This document shows positions 25,356-35,037 of a stretch of DNA of 64,000 nucleotides, one piece after another. The position numbers were made by a program, and so were the translations under genes. Source of the stretch: Verrucomicrobiaceae bacterium UBA7681 (GTDB lineage: Bacteria > Verrucomicrobiota > Verrucomicrobiia > Verrucomicrobiales > Verrucomicrobiaceae); NCBI GenBank assembly GCA_002482965.1, contig DLGZ01000048.1:95709-159708 (forward strand), in the 5' to 3' direction. Position 1 is the stretch's first letter; every line of letters begins with the position of its first letter. Under the pieces are notes generated by a model. It was given only the letters and a program-made list of their open reading frames with translations, was not told the origin of the DNA and did not search any database.

Positions 25356-27542
25356 ATGCTCCGACCTCTCCTCCCGCTTCTCATTGCCTCCTCATTGCAG
25401 GCTCAGGTGCTGCCCGGCACGCAGCCGCTGGAGCCGAATCCCGATTTCTCCGCCACCATGGTGGCGGGCATCGACAAGATGGCGCTGCGGCTCATCGACC
25501 AGTCGAAAACGGGCCGCAAGCCAACTCGCGAGGGCTTGAAGGCAATTCTCGGAGTGGTCGATGAGCGCCTGCCCATCACGGCACTCGAACTCGTTGGTGA
25601 CACCACCAACCCGGCGCTCCTGGCGGAAACCGCCACCGCGCGCATCCTGCGGGTGCGCTGGCCGGTGTTCGACGGCGTGAATGGTGAGGGCATTCTGATT
25701 CAGCCGAAAGACAAGCCCGTGGCGCGGGTGATCTACATTCCTGACGCCGACACCGATCCCGAGAAGCTGGCGAATGATGCCATGCTGGCCTACAGCGGCT
25801 GCGAGATCGTCATTCCTGCGCTCATCAGCCGCAGCAGCGAGTTCAGCACCAATGACAAGTTCGGCGTGAAGACGAACGTGCCGCACCGCGAGTGGATCTA
25901 CCGCCAGTCTTATGAGCTGGGGCGTCACATCATCGGCTATGAAGTGCAGAAGATGCTGTCACTCGTCGATTACTTCGGCACGCAGACAAAGCTGCCGCTG
26001 CTTGTGGCCGGACTCGGCGAAGGCGGGCTCATCGCCATGTATTCCGGAGCCATCGACGAGCGCATCAGCTCTGTCTATGTCTGGGGCTGTTTCGAGCCGC
26101 GTGAAGGCGTATGGGCCGAGCCGATCTACCGCAATGTCTTCAATCTGCTGCGTGATTTTGGCGATGCCGAGGTGGCTTCCCTCATCGGGCCACGCCCCCT
26201 GGTGGTGCAAAACCTCGGCTTCCCGAATGTGCAGGGCCCGCCGAAGGCAAAGCAGGGCGAACGTGAAATTGCAGCTCCCGGCAAGATCAGCAAACCGACA
26301 CTCGAAGCAGTCAAAGCCGAGGTTGCCCGCGCCAAGGCACTCGTGCCCGGTGACTGGCTGATGCTGGCCACAGAGGAGCATGGCCTGAAGGAAGTCGTCA
26401 CCCATCTGCTGCCTGCCGATGTTTCGGCGCAGCTTGTGAAACGCATCGAACCGATCATGCCGCAGAAAAACGAGCAGCATGCCCGCGTGGATGCCACGCG
26501 GCAGAAGCGCATGGTGCGCGAACTGGAGACGTTCACGCAGCGTCTGCTCGTAAGCACCGAAATGGAGCGCAAAGCGCAGTTTTGGGACAAGCTGCCACTC
26601 AAAACCCTGGCGGAGTTTGAAAAGCACACTGCCGGTGAACGCGACCGTTTTTGGAATGAAGTCATCGGCCGCCTGCCAGATCCGAACCTACCGGTGAATG
26701 CGAAGAGCCGCTTCGTGCGTGAGACGGACAAGGTCACGATCTATGAGGTGACGATGGATGTGTGGGACGATGTCTTTGCCTGGGGCTGGTTGTGCCTGCC
26801 GAAAGATCTCAAGCCCGGCGAGAAACGTCCCGTCGTCGTTTGCCAGCATGGTTTGGAAGGCATACCGGAGGACACCATCACCACGGATGAGACACAGAAA
26901 GCCTACGCGCCGTACAAAGCTTTCACACTGCGTCTGGCAGAGCAGGGCTTCGTCACCTTTGCCCCGCACAATCCGTATCGTGGCAAAGATGCGTTCCGCA
27001 CGCTGCAGCGGAAGCTCAATCCGCTGGGACTCACGCTTTACAGCGTCATCAACGGCCAGCACCAGCGCATTCTTGAGTGGCTGAAGGCACAGCCCTTCAC
27101 GCAGCCGGACAAGATCGCATTCTACGGTCTCAGCTACGGCGGAAAGTCCGCCATGCGCACTCCCGCCGTGCTCACGGACTACTGCCTGAGCATCTGCAGC
27201 GGCGACTTCAACGAATGGGTGCGCAAGTGCGTGAGCAGCGACATGCCCATGAGCTACATCCACACCCATGAGTATGAAATCTGGGAATGGAACATGGGCC
27301 GTACTTTCAACTACGCCGAAATGGCCGCCCTCATCGCGCCCAGGCCCTTCATGGTGGAGCGCGGCCACAACGACGGCGTGGGTTCGGATGAATGGGTGAA
27401 CTACGAATTTGCCAAGGTGCGCCGTCTTTACAACAAGCTCCTCATCGGCAACCGCACGACCATCGAACACTTTGACGGTCCGCACACCATTCACGGCGTC
27501 GGCACGTTTGAGTTTCTGAAGCAGCAGCTGAGCTGGAAGTGA
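25356..27542 (+). CDS. Large secreted tandem alpha/beta-hydrolase
   Basis: A 728-residue exported protein with a short signal peptide (LRPLLPLLIASSLQAQ). Two hydrolase-like lobes are visible. In the N-terminal lobe (about residues 80-330) the elbow is G-L-G-E-G-G around residue 219, with Glu in place of the nucleophilic Ser, so it is likely inactive. The C-terminal lobe (about 440-728) has a normal G-L-S593-Y-G-G elbow, an RPFMVERGHNDG acid region and HTIHG as the catalytic His. Resembles acetyl-xylan-esterase/dienelactone-hydrolase-like enzymes; substrate unknown. Confidence 0.85.
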   Translation: MLRPLLPLLIASSLQAQVLPGTQPLEPNPDFSATMVAGIDKMALRLIDQSKTGRKPTREGLKAILGVVDERLPITALELVGDTTNPALLAETATARILRVRWPVFDGVNGEGILIQPKDKPVARVIYIPDADTDPEKLANDAMLAYSGCEIVIPALISRSSEFSTNDKFGVKTNVPHREWIYRQSYELGRHIIGYEVQKMLSLVDYFGTQTKLPLLVAGLGEGGLIAMYSGAIDERISSVYVWGCFEPREGVWAEPIYRNVFNLLRDFGDAEVASLIGPRPLVVQNLGFPNVQGPPKAKQGEREIAAPGKISKPTLEAVKAEVARAKALVPGDWLMLATEEHGLKEVVTHLLPADVSAQLVKRIEPIMPQKNEQHARVDATRQKRMVRELETFTQRLLVSTEMERKAQFWDKLPLKTLAEFEKHTAGERDRFWNEVIGRLPDPNLPVNAKSRFVRETDKVTIYEVTMDVWDDVFAWGWLCLPKDLKPGEKRPVVVCQHGLEGIPEDTITTDETQKAYAPYKAFTLRLAEQGFVTFAPHNPYRGKDAFRTLQRKLNPLGLTLYSVINGQHQRILEWLKAQPFTQPDKIAFYGLSYGGKSAMRTPAVLTDYCLSICSGDFNEWVRKCVSSDMPMSYIHTHEYEIWEWNMGRTFNYAEMAALIAPRPFMVERGHNDGVGSDEWVNYEFAKVRRLYNKLLIGNRTTIEHFDGPHTIHGVGTFEFLKQQLSWK

Positions 27543-27674
27543 TGCTCAAGGGGCGTGTCCGCAGCCTTACCGTTGAAGTGCCACGCCGTCCCTCGCTTTG
27601 CCGAACAAGGACTCAAGTTCTATTGACTTAACTTCCAATGGATGCACCCAGCGTTCCACCTATGATCCAGTGCG

Positions 27675-29999
27675 ATGAGCGTGACCAAGTTCTTGAAGAA
27701 GCCTGTATTTTCCCTGCCAGCCCGCCAGGAACTGCCCAATTTACGGCATTTTTTCCGGCGCTTGTGGCTCATCTTTGGCGGTGCTGCAGTTTTGCTAGTG
27801 CTGAGTTTTATTGTATTTGAAAGCATCGGTTCCAGTCTGGAGCAGCAGCGTGCCGCCAGTGTGAGTGCGGTCAATTTGCTGGGCCGGCAGCGCACTGACA
27901 GCCAGGTGCTAAGCCGGCTGATGCTGCAGGCTGAGAACAGCAAACCACCCCTGCAAACCTATTATCTGGGACGCATTGATCTCGTGTGGAGTGCCATGAA
28001 AACCTCAGAAGAGTCCATCGGCTCCAGTGCGCTGGTGCAGCATGCAACTGGGATGCAACTGGCCAATATTCAGGGAAAGCTGGAACAGGCTCATGAGAGC
28101 TTTCTGAAGATGGACCGGGTGATGAAAAAACTCCACCCCGGAACGGATACCACCAGTACTCTGCTGGACGGCATGGGGGAAAAACTGACCGAAGATTGCG
28201 ACGCCATGGCCGGTTCCCTCGATCAAGCCGCCCAGAAAATCATCGAGGTCAATACCGACCTCAACGAGCATATCCGCCTGCTGGGCTGGCTGCAGATCGC
28301 AGTGACAGGAGGCATCGCCCTGATGACAGCCCTGCTGCTGACCCGTGGCCAGATCTCCACCATGGAGCGGCTGATCGACACCAGCCTGCGGGTGCAGGAG
28401 CTCTCGTATCTGCAAAATGCCGTACTGGAAAGCGCGGCATGCGGCATCATAAGCATGAACACCCAAGGGTTGATCGCCACCTTCAACTGCGGGGCGGAAA
28501 AACTCACGGGTTATTCACGGCAGGAAGTGGTCGGCAGACTCTCACCCGAATTGTTTCATGATGCGCCCGAGATGCAGCGCATGGCCACAGACCTCTCACG
28601 AGAAACGGGCAGGACTTTCACCCCAGGGTTCGTTGTGTACGCAGCCTATTCCAACTGCGGCATCATCCGTGAGCGTGAGTGCACCTACCTGCGCAAGGAT
28701 GGCAGCCGCGTATCTGTCTCCCTGAGCATGACGGCCATGCTGGACGATGCCGGAGAGATCATCGGCTATCTCGGCATCGTGACCGACATCACTGAAAAGA
28801 AAAAGCTGGAACAGCAGTTTCTGCGCGCGCAGCGCATTGAAAGCGTGGGGACGCTGGCCGGTGGCATCGCCCATGACCTCAACAATGTGCTCACGCCCAT
28901 TCTCATGTCCATTGAGCTGCTGCGGCTCACCAATACGAATGAGCGTACGCTCTCCATCCTGACCGGCATTGAAGGCAGCGCCAAGCGCGGAGCGGATCTG
29001 GTGCGGCAGATACTCACGTTTTCACGCGGCGTGGAGGGCAACCGCACGGAACTCCGAGCCGGGCCGCTCATCAAGGACATCCAGCATTTCGTCCAGGACA
29101 CCTTTCCGAAAAATATTCACTGCACCATCAGTCTGCCTGACGACCTGCCTTCATTCCTGGGTGATCCCACGCAGTTGCATCAGATCCTGCTCAACCTGTG
29201 CGTGAATGCACGTGATGCCATGTCCGCGGGGGGGGAACTGACCATCACCGCTGGCTGTGTCGTGCTGGATGAGGCCGCAGCAGCCGTGCAAATGGACGCA
29301 AAACCAGGCCCTTATGTGACGCTCAACGTGAGTGACACAGGCACCGGCATTCCACCGGAGGTGGCGAACAAGATTTTCGACCCCTTCTTCACCACCAAGG
29401 AGATTGGCAAAGGCACGGGCCTCGGTCTGTCCACGGTCCTGAGCATCACCAAGAGTCACGGTGGATTTATCACAGTCAGCAGTGAGACGAACCAGGCAAC
29501 CAGCTTCACCATCTGCCTGCCTGCTGTTCCCACCACTGGCAGCTTCATCAAACCACCGCCCGCAAAAGAACAGTCGATGCCGCAGGGTCAAGGCGAACTG
29601 ATCCTGATCGTGGATGATGAGGAGGCCATCCGCACGACCACACGACATACCTTGGAAGCGCTGGGCTACAGCACACTGGTGGCCGCCGATGGCGCTGAGG
29701 CGGTGGCGCTCTATACCCAGCATGCTGCGGAAATCGCCGTCGTCCTGACGGACATGATGATGCCGCTCATGGATGGCCCGACCACGATCAGGATGCTTCA
29801 GTGCATCAACCCTGATGTGAAAATCATCGCGGCCAGCGGCGTCGCCCACCTCGGCGGCCCGGCCAAAGTGGCCGAGATGGGTGTCAGGCACTTCCTGCCC
29901 AAGCCTTACACCGCCCAGACCGTCATGACGACACTCCACCTCGTAATCAACGAGGCGGACACCCCGCGGGAGCCAACGGTCAAAAGCATGACGTTGTGA
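27675..29999 (+). CDS. Hybrid sensor histidine kinase with PAS and receiver domains
   Basis: A 774-residue membrane signalling protein. TM1 (about residues 30-52) and TM2 (about 199-221) enclose a periplasmic helical sensor with a PilJ/NIT-like NLLGRQRTDSQVL opening. A PAS domain (about 238-372) follows, then the H-box with phospho-acceptor H400 (GGIAHDLNN), N-box LCVNARDAM, ATP-lid motifs DTGTGIP and GKGTGLGLS, and a C-terminal receiver (LILIVDDEE, phospho-acceptor D693 in TDMMMP). No separate response regulator gene is adjacent, so the output is probably a distant phosphorelay partner. Confidence 0.93.
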   Translation: MSVTKFLKKPVFSLPARQELPNLRHFFRRLWLIFGGAAVLLVLSFIVFESIGSSLEQQRAASVSAVNLLGRQRTDSQVLSRLMLQAENSKPPLQTYYLGRIDLVWSAMKTSEESIGSSALVQHATGMQLANIQGKLEQAHESFLKMDRVMKKLHPGTDTTSTLLDGMGEKLTEDCDAMAGSLDQAAQKIIEVNTDLNEHIRLLGWLQIAVTGGIALMTALLLTRGQISTMERLIDTSLRVQELSYLQNAVLESAACGIISMNTQGLIATFNCGAEKLTGYSRQEVVGRLSPELFHDAPEMQRMATDLSRETGRTFTPGFVVYAAYSNCGIIRERECTYLRKDGSRVSVSLSMTAMLDDAGEIIGYLGIVTDITEKKKLEQQFLRAQRIESVGTLAGGIAHDLNNVLTPILMSIELLRLTNTNERTLSILTGIEGSAKRGADLVRQILTFSRGVEGNRTELRAGPLIKDIQHFVQDTFPKNIHCTISLPDDLPSFLGDPTQLHQILLNLCVNARDAMSAGGELTITAGCVVLDEAAAAVQMDAKPGPYVTLNVSDTGTGIPPEVANKIFDPFFTTKEIGKGTGLGLSTVLSITKSHGGFITVSSETNQATSFTICLPAVPTTGSFIKPPPAKEQSMPQGQGELILIVDDEEAIRTTTRHTLEALGYSTLVAADGAEAVALYTQHAAEIAVVLTDMMMPLMDGPTTIRMLQCINPDVKIIAASGVAHLGGPAKVAEMGVRHFLPKPYTAQTVMTTLHLVINEADTPREPTVKSMTL

Positions 30000-30009
30000 T
30001 GCCGGTTTC

Positions 30010-30855
30010 TCAGCTTCTCATCGGCGCGGTCGAGAGCACGGGCTGGATGTGATGTTCAGAAACCAGGGTGACCAAAAGATTGTTCACCATGGTGGCTTTG
30101 GAGGCGGAGTCGAGCTGCACGATGCCGTCGGTTTCAAGCTTGCGCAGCGCCATTTCGACCATGCCGATGGCACCATCCACAATGATCTGGCGCGCGGCGA
30201 GAACTGCCTGCGCCTGCTGACGGCGCAGCATGGCCTGGGCAATTTCCGGGCTGTAAGCCAGATGGCTGAGCTGGGCCTCCAAAACTTCAATCCCCGCCAG
30301 ACTGGTGCGTTCTTCCAGTTCGGCACGCAACTGACGGGCGATGTCCACCGGGTGGCTGCGCAGGGCGATTTCCCCGGGCGCATGAGGTTCATAGGGGAAA
30401 AGATTGGAGAGATGGCGCAGCGCGGTCTCTCCCTGCAGGTGAACGAAGTTGTTGCAGTTCTCGACGGCAAAGGTGGCCTTGGCCGAGTCCACGACACGCC
30501 ACACAATCACCGCCGCGATTTCAATCGGATTGCCATGAGCATCGTTGACCTTGAGCTGCTCGCTTTGGAAGTTGGCGATTTTGAGGGATATCTTCTGCCT
30601 GCTGGCGAAGGGGTTGATCCACCAGAAGCCGTTCTGAACAAGACTGCCGCTGTACTTGCCGAAGAAGGTGAGCACCACGGCTTCGTTGGGAGAAACTATG
30701 GCGAATCCTTTCAGCAGCAAGAACCCGAGAATGGCCGCAGGAACCGCCAGCAGAGGGATGTATTGGGGAAATTGATAAAAGCTGATGGCTACGAGGCCAA
30801 GAGCCGCGAAAATGATGAGAATGCCGGGGATGGCCAGGGCGTTGCGTTCTTTCAT
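30010..30855 (-). CDS. SPFH/band-7 membrane protein
   Basis: A 281-residue protein with two close N-terminal hydrophobic segments (PGILIIFAALGLVAIS and YIPLLAVPAAILGFLLL). The SPFH domain follows (VSPNEAVVLTFFGKYSG, GFWWINPF, SEQLKVNDAHGNPIEIAAVIVWRV), then a coiled region (RAELEERTSLAGIEVLEAQLSHLAYSPEIAQAMLRRQQAQAV). This matches stomatin/flotillin-like membrane-domain organisers. No NfeD partner gene is adjacent. Convergent with the sensor kinase. Confidence 0.92.
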   Translation of the reverse strand: MKERNALAIPGILIIFAALGLVAISFYQFPQYIPLLAVPAAILGFLLLKGFAIVSPNEAVVLTFFGKYSGSLVQNGFWWINPFASRQKISLKIANFQSEQLKVNDAHGNPIEIAAVIVWRVVDSAKATFAVENCNNFVHLQGETALRHLSNLFPYEPHAPGEIALRSHPVDIARQLRAELEERTSLAGIEVLEAQLSHLAYSPEIAQAMLRRQQAQAVLAARQIIVDGAIGMVEMALRKLETDGIVQLDSASKATMVNNLLVTLVSEHHIQPVLSTAPMRS

Positions 30856-31006
30856 GGTCGTTTGAGTGTTCAGGCTGCGACTGAATCAGTGGCAAGGAGC
30901 ACCGTCACTGAGAATTTTTCGGAGATTTTCCAACCACCTGCGGCTTCGACAGCCCATTTGCATTCGCTGCATCGCCCGCTAGGCTGAGGACGTAACCCAA
31001 CGCGCT

Positions 31007-31363
31007 ATGCAAACACCCAAAATCACCGCCTACGTCAAAACCTATTGCGGCTGGAGCGAAGGCGTCCGTGCCATCTTCCGCAAATACGATCTCGCTTTCG
31101 AAGAGAAGGACATCATCAAAAATCCCGCCTTCCGCTGGGAAATGGAACAAAAGAGCGGCCAGCCGCTGTCTCCTTGCGTGGAAATCAACGGCACCATGCT
31201 CGCCGACATCAGCGGCGACGAAGTGGAAACTTGGATGACGGCGAACGGTCTTCTCGAAAAGAGCGAAGCACCAGCCGATGCCCCGACTGATTCCGCCTGC
31301 ACCGACGCGCAGCACGCCGCGATGGCCGCTGGTCAGGTGGGCACTTTGAAATTCGTGGGCTGA
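31007..31363 (+). CDS. Glutaredoxin-like thioredoxin-fold protein
   Basis: A 118-residue protein whose first 80 residues match glutaredoxins: ITAYVKTYCGWSEGVRAIFRKYDL with a single-Cys C-G-W-S active site (monothiol-type, compare CGFS). It continues with the cis-Pro segment LSPCVEINGTMLADISGDEVE. The tail is short and ends QVGTLKFVG. The active-site pattern suggests iron-sulfur or glutathione-linked rather than dithiol reductase chemistry. Seven bases separate it from the DUF2959 gene. Confidence 0.85.
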   Translation: MQTPKITAYVKTYCGWSEGVRAIFRKYDLAFEEKDIIKNPAFRWEMEQKSGQPLSPCVEINGTMLADISGDEVETWMTANGLLEKSEAPADAPTDSACTDAQHAAMAAGQVGTLKFVG

Positions 31364-31369
31364 TTCTGC

Positions 31370-32002
31370 ATGCGTTCCCGGCTTTTCCTCCTTGGGCTGG
31401 CAGTTTCACTCACCGCCTGCAACACCGTCTATTACGCCGCCTGGGAAAAGCTGGGCTACGAGAAACGCGATCTGCTCAAAAGCGCGGTCAAAAAAGCCCG
31501 TGGCGAGCAGAAGGAGGCAGGAGCGCAGTTTCAGGATGCTCTGACTCAGCTCAAAAAGCTGACGAACTACAACGGCGGCAATCTTGAGTCTGCGTATAAC
31601 CGCTTCAAAGGCGAGTACGAAGACTGCGAGGCCCAGGCAGGCCTTGTGCGCAGCCAGATCCGCGAGGTGGACACGGTGGCGCGGGACCTCTTTCGCGAAT
31701 GGGATGTCGAAATCCGCCAGTATGAAAATGCCACCCTCGCTGCTGACAGCCGCCGCAAACTGGCGGACACCCGCAGCCGATTTGAACCGCTCTCACGCTC
31801 CCTGCACGCGGCAGAAGCCACGATGGAACCGGTGCTGCGCCAGTTTCACGATCAGGTGCTCTACTTGAAGCACAACCTGAACGCCGCCGCGATCGGCTCG
31901 CTGCGTGGCACGGCAGACAGCATTCAGGGAGACATTCAGCGTCTGCTCAACCAGATGAATCGTTCCATCGCCGAGGCAGACCGGTTTATTCAGACGCTGT
32001 AA
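31370..32002 (+). CDS. DUF2959 lipoprotein-like helical protein
   Basis: A 210-residue protein with a lipoprotein-type signal (LFLLGLAVSLTAC, lipobox LTAC). The long helical region is typical of DUF2959: YYAAWEKLGYEKRDLLKSAVKKARGEQKEA at the start, with a conserved KHNLNAAAIGSLRGT near the end. Probably an outer- or inner-membrane-anchored coiled-coil protein; the family function is not established. Likely co-transcribed with the upstream glutaredoxin-like gene. Confidence 0.85.
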   Translation: MRSRLFLLGLAVSLTACNTVYYAAWEKLGYEKRDLLKSAVKKARGEQKEAGAQFQDALTQLKKLTNYNGGNLESAYNRFKGEYEDCEAQAGLVRSQIREVDTVARDLFREWDVEIRQYENATLAADSRRKLADTRSRFEPLSRSLHAAEATMEPVLRQFHDQVLYLKHNLNAAAIGSLRGTADSIQGDIQRLLNQMNRSIAEADRFIQTL

Positions 32003-32035
32003 AAAGTACGAGTGACAGTGTCTGTCTTACTCCAA

Positions 32036-32068
32036 GAAAAAGCCCTCCGGCTTTGCAGCGGGAGGGCT
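32036..32068 (-). terminator. Intrinsic terminator downstream of fdhA
   Basis: On the minus strand, AGCCCTCC (32068-32061) pairs with GGAGGGCT (32048-32041) around a 12-base loop and is followed by a run of T (32040-32037). It lies 24 bp past the fdhA stop. Confidence 0.8.
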
Positions 32069-32092
32069 TCGCAGACTGGTTTCTGATACAGA

Positions 32093-33289
32093 TCAGGCTT
32101 TGATCATGCCGTGCGGATCGATGACGTACTTGCGGGCTGCGCCTTTGTCGAAGTCCACGTAGCCTTTGGGAGCACCCTTGAGGGAGATCACCTGCACGTT
32201 GGTCGCCTTGGCGATTTTGATCTTGTCGTGCAAGATCGCCATCATGAGGCGGCGATGGTAGCGCATGACCGGGCATTGGCCGGTGACGAAGGTGTGGCTC
32301 TTGGCCCAGCCAAGACCGATGCGGATGGACAGAGCGCCAACCTTTGCCGCTTCATCAACCGCGCCCGGATCACCTGTGACGTAGAGTCCGGGAATGCCGA
32401 TGGCACCGCCCGCCTTGGTGATTTCCATGACACTGTTGAGCACCTGCGCAGGCACTTCCTTGCTGTGGTTGTGGCCACAGCCACGGGCCTCAAAGCCGAC
32501 GCAATCCACTGCGCAATCCACTTCCGGCACACCGAGGATGTTCTCGATCTGATCCTGAATGGAGGCGGACAGGGAAACGTCCACGGTTTCACAGCCGAAA
32601 CGGCGGGCCTGGGCCAGACGCTCCTTGTTCAAATCGCCGACGATGACGACCGCAGCACCGAGCAGATGGCAGGAAGCAGCGCAGGCAAGGCCGACGGGGC
32701 CGGCTCCGGCGATGTAAACGGTCGCACCTGGTCCCACGCCTGCGGTGACCGCACCGTGATAGCCAGTGGGGAAAATATCCGAGAGGAGGGTGAGGTCTTT
32801 GATCTTGGCCATCGCCTGATCGCGATCCGGGAACTTCAGCAGATTGAAGTCCGCATAGGGCACCATCACGTACTCCGCCTGACCGCCAACCCAGCCGCCC
32901 ATGTCCACGTAGCCATACGCCGCACCGGGGCGCGCAGGGTTCACGCTCAAGCAGATGCCGGTCTTGCCTTCTTTGCAGTTGGTGCAGCGACCACAGGCGA
33001 TGTTGAAAGGCACGCTGACGATGTCGCCTTTCTTGATGAACTCCACATCACGGCCGGTCTCGATGACTTCGCCCGTGATTTCATGGCCGAGAATCAACCC
33101 CTTCTGTGCTGTGGTACGACCACGCACCATGTGCTGGTCGGAGCCGCAAATGTTGGTGCTGACGACTTTGAGGATGACTCCGTGGTGGCATTTGCGCTTT
33201 TGTTCGCGCAGTTCCAATTTGGGGAAATCGATGCTCTGAACCTCTACTTTACCGGTACCCATGTAAGCGACGCCTTGATTGCTTGGCAT
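32093..33289 (-). CDS. fdhA: Glutathione-independent formaldehyde dehydrogenase
   Basis: A 398-residue zinc-dependent medium-chain dehydrogenase that oxidises formaldehyde with NAD+ without added glutathione. It begins MPSNQGVAYMG; the catalytic-zinc Cys/His region is NICGSDQHMVRG and GHEITGEV. The structural-zinc cysteines are in CGRCTNCKEGKTGIC, the NAD motif is AGAGPVG, and DCVGFEARGCGH is characteristic of the Pseudomonas FdhA type. Full length. Suggests methanol/methylated-compound or general formaldehyde detoxification. A terminator follows. Confidence 0.94.
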   Translation of the reverse strand: MPSNQGVAYMGTGKVEVQSIDFPKLELREQKRKCHHGVILKVVSTNICGSDQHMVRGRTTAQKGLILGHEITGEVIETGRDVEFIKKGDIVSVPFNIACGRCTNCKEGKTGICLSVNPARPGAAYGYVDMGGWVGGQAEYVMVPYADFNLLKFPDRDQAMAKIKDLTLLSDIFPTGYHGAVTAGVGPGATVYIAGAGPVGLACAASCHLLGAAVVIVGDLNKERLAQARRFGCETVDVSLSASIQDQIENILGVPEVDCAVDCVGFEARGCGHNHSKEVPAQVLNSVMEITKAGGAIGIPGLYVTGDPGAVDEAAKVGALSIRIGLGWAKSHTFVTGQCPVMRYHRRLMMAILHDKIKIAKATNVQVISLKGAPKGYVDFDKGAARKYVIDPHGMIKA

Positions 33290-33508
33290 AATATTGTGTG
33301 GTTGTGGTTGGTTGAATTTCGGGGATTCCCGGTCATGCTAGCCAGAACTGGCAGATCGCGTCAATCCTGGTGAAGGAAAAACGCGGCTAGCCAAGAGTGC
33401 GCGGTGCAGGGGCCGGGAAAGGCTGACGCCGCTGGGCTACCTAAACGAATTGCGTTCCCTGCTCTTTCGGATTGCCTCTCTGAGAGCAGCCCTCCACAAT
33501 AGACATGC

Positions 33509-34276
33509 ATGAAAATTACATCCCTCGCATTGTCCCTTCTGCTGCTTGCCACCACTGCCCTACGGGCACAGACAGCAGCTCCTGCCGCTCCGCCAGCCGC
33601 CCCTGCTGTCGTCATGCCACCGCAGCCGCCGGATGTGCCTGCTGAGAAGTATGGCAAGGATGGCAAAATCAACCCCGGCTTCATCGCTTCGCATGAGAAG
33701 TTCGTGAGCATCGCCAAGGAAGGCAAGGCCCAGCTTGTGTTCCTAGGTGACTCGATCACCGCCGGCTGGGGCAGCAAGAAGGAGATCTGGGACAAGGCCT
33801 TCGGCGTGTATACGCCTGCAAACTTCGGCATCGGCGGCGACCGCACGCAGCATGTGCTGTGGCGCATCCAGAACGGCGAACTCGACGGCATCAAGCCCAA
33901 GGCCTGCGTGCTCATGATCGGCACGAACAACGTCGGCGCGGATACCGCTGAAGGCATTGCCAAGGGTGTCACCGTCATCGTCGAAACCATCCGCGCCAAG
34001 CAGCCGCAGGCGAAGATCCTCCTGCTCGCCGTCTTCCCACGTGGCGAAAAAGCCAGTCCGAATCCAGGCCGCGACAAACTCAAGGAGGTCAACGCCATCA
34101 TCGCCAAACTCGACGACGGCAAGAATGTCTTCTTCCTCGACATCGGCGACAAATTCCTCCAGCCCGACGGCAGCCTCACCAAGGAGATCATGCCCGACTT
34201 CCTGCACCTCTCCGCCGCCGGTTACCAGATCTGGGCCGACGCGATCAGCCCGAAGCTCGCTGAGCTGATGAAGTAA
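33509..34276 (+). CDS. Secreted GDSL/SGNH esterase, PAF-acetylhydrolase-like
   Basis: A 255-residue exported esterase. The signal peptide (ITSLALSLLLLATTALRAQ) is followed by an Ala/Pro linker. The SGNH blocks are block I GDSIT with catalytic S82, block II GIGGDRT, block III GTNNVG and block V PDFLHLS with the catalytic His at 233. It resembles platelet-activating-factor acetylhydrolase-like carbohydrate esterases that deacetylate polysaccharides. The 219-bp upstream region, shared with divergent fdhA, has no motif I can name. Confidence 0.93.
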   Translation: MKITSLALSLLLLATTALRAQTAAPAAPPAAPAVVMPPQPPDVPAEKYGKDGKINPGFIASHEKFVSIAKEGKAQLVFLGDSITAGWGSKKEIWDKAFGVYTPANFGIGGDRTQHVLWRIQNGELDGIKPKACVLMIGTNNVGADTAEGIAKGVTVIVETIRAKQPQAKILLLAVFPRGEKASPNPGRDKLKEVNAIIAKLDDGKNVFFLDIGDKFLQPDGSLTKEIMPDFLHLSAAGYQIWADAISPKLAELMK

Positions 34277-34341
34277 TCCACCACGCCATTCGCTGCACGG
34301 ATTCATCTGGCACACGCCCACCCTGCGTGCATAGGAAAGCC

Positions 34342-34956
34342 ATGCCCCAGCCCGTCATCCTTTCAGACATCGGCAAAGTCCTCATCGACTTTGACTTCAG
34401 CATCGCCGCCCGGCGGCTCGCAGAGAGCTGCGATCATCCGGCGGAGACGGTGCTGACGTTGTTTGATGACATCAAAGGCCCCTACGAGGTTGGGGACATG
34501 GATGATGCGGAGTTCGTGCGGCAGGGCATGGCGCTTACCGGATTTCGTGGCTCCTCCGCTGAATTCGCAGCGATCTGGTGCGAAATTTTTGCGCAGAATG
34601 AGCCCATGCATGCGACGCTCGGCGCTCTGGCGGGCAGGCTGCCGATGCATCTGCTCTCAAATACCAACGAACTGCATAAAAGCTACTTCCTGCGCGAGTT
34701 TGCGATTTTCCAGCACTTCCAGGACGGCGTGTATTCACATACCGCGCGCTGTGCGAAGCCGGGGGATGAGATCTTCCTCAAGACAGCCGCGCAGCTGGAT
34801 CTTGACCCCGCACGCACGTTTTACATCGACGATCTGGAGGCCAACATCGCCACCGCAGCAAGGCTGGGTTTTCGGACTTTTCACTACAGCTTTGCGAAGC
34901 ATTCGCAGTTGCAGGCGGAACTGGACGAATGGTTGGTGGCTCAGGGCATTGGTTGA
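34342..34956 (+). CDS. HAD-superfamily hydrolase
   Basis: A 204-residue HAD phosphatase-like enzyme. Motif I is SDIGKVLIDFD (nucleophile Asp), motif II LLSNTNELH (SNT), motif III the Lys in AKPGDEIF, and motif IV FYIDDLEANI. This is the pattern of the YihX-like sugar-phosphate phosphatase subgroup. Substrate unknown. ATG at 34342, with AGGA five bases upstream, is preferred to the in-frame GTG. Followed at 82 bp by mcsA. Confidence 0.88.
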   Translation: MPQPVILSDIGKVLIDFDFSIAARRLAESCDHPAETVLTLFDDIKGPYEVGDMDDAEFVRQGMALTGFRGSSAEFAAIWCEIFAQNEPMHATLGALAGRLPMHLLSNTNELHKSYFLREFAIFQHFQDGVYSHTARCAKPGDEIFLKTAAQLDLDPARTFYIDDLEANIATAARLGFRTFHYSFAKHSQLQAELDEWLVAQGIG

Positions 34957-35037
34957 CGGGCGCGAATACCTGTCATACCCAGTACGGGCTGCCGTTCGTA
35001 TCACCTATGTGGCATGAATGCATGCACGACTAATTCC

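Noticed and set aside
33290..33508. Possible riboswitch or leader between fdhA and the GDSL gene
   Set aside because: Some palindromic pieces exist, but no consensus of a known riboswitch class could be matched.
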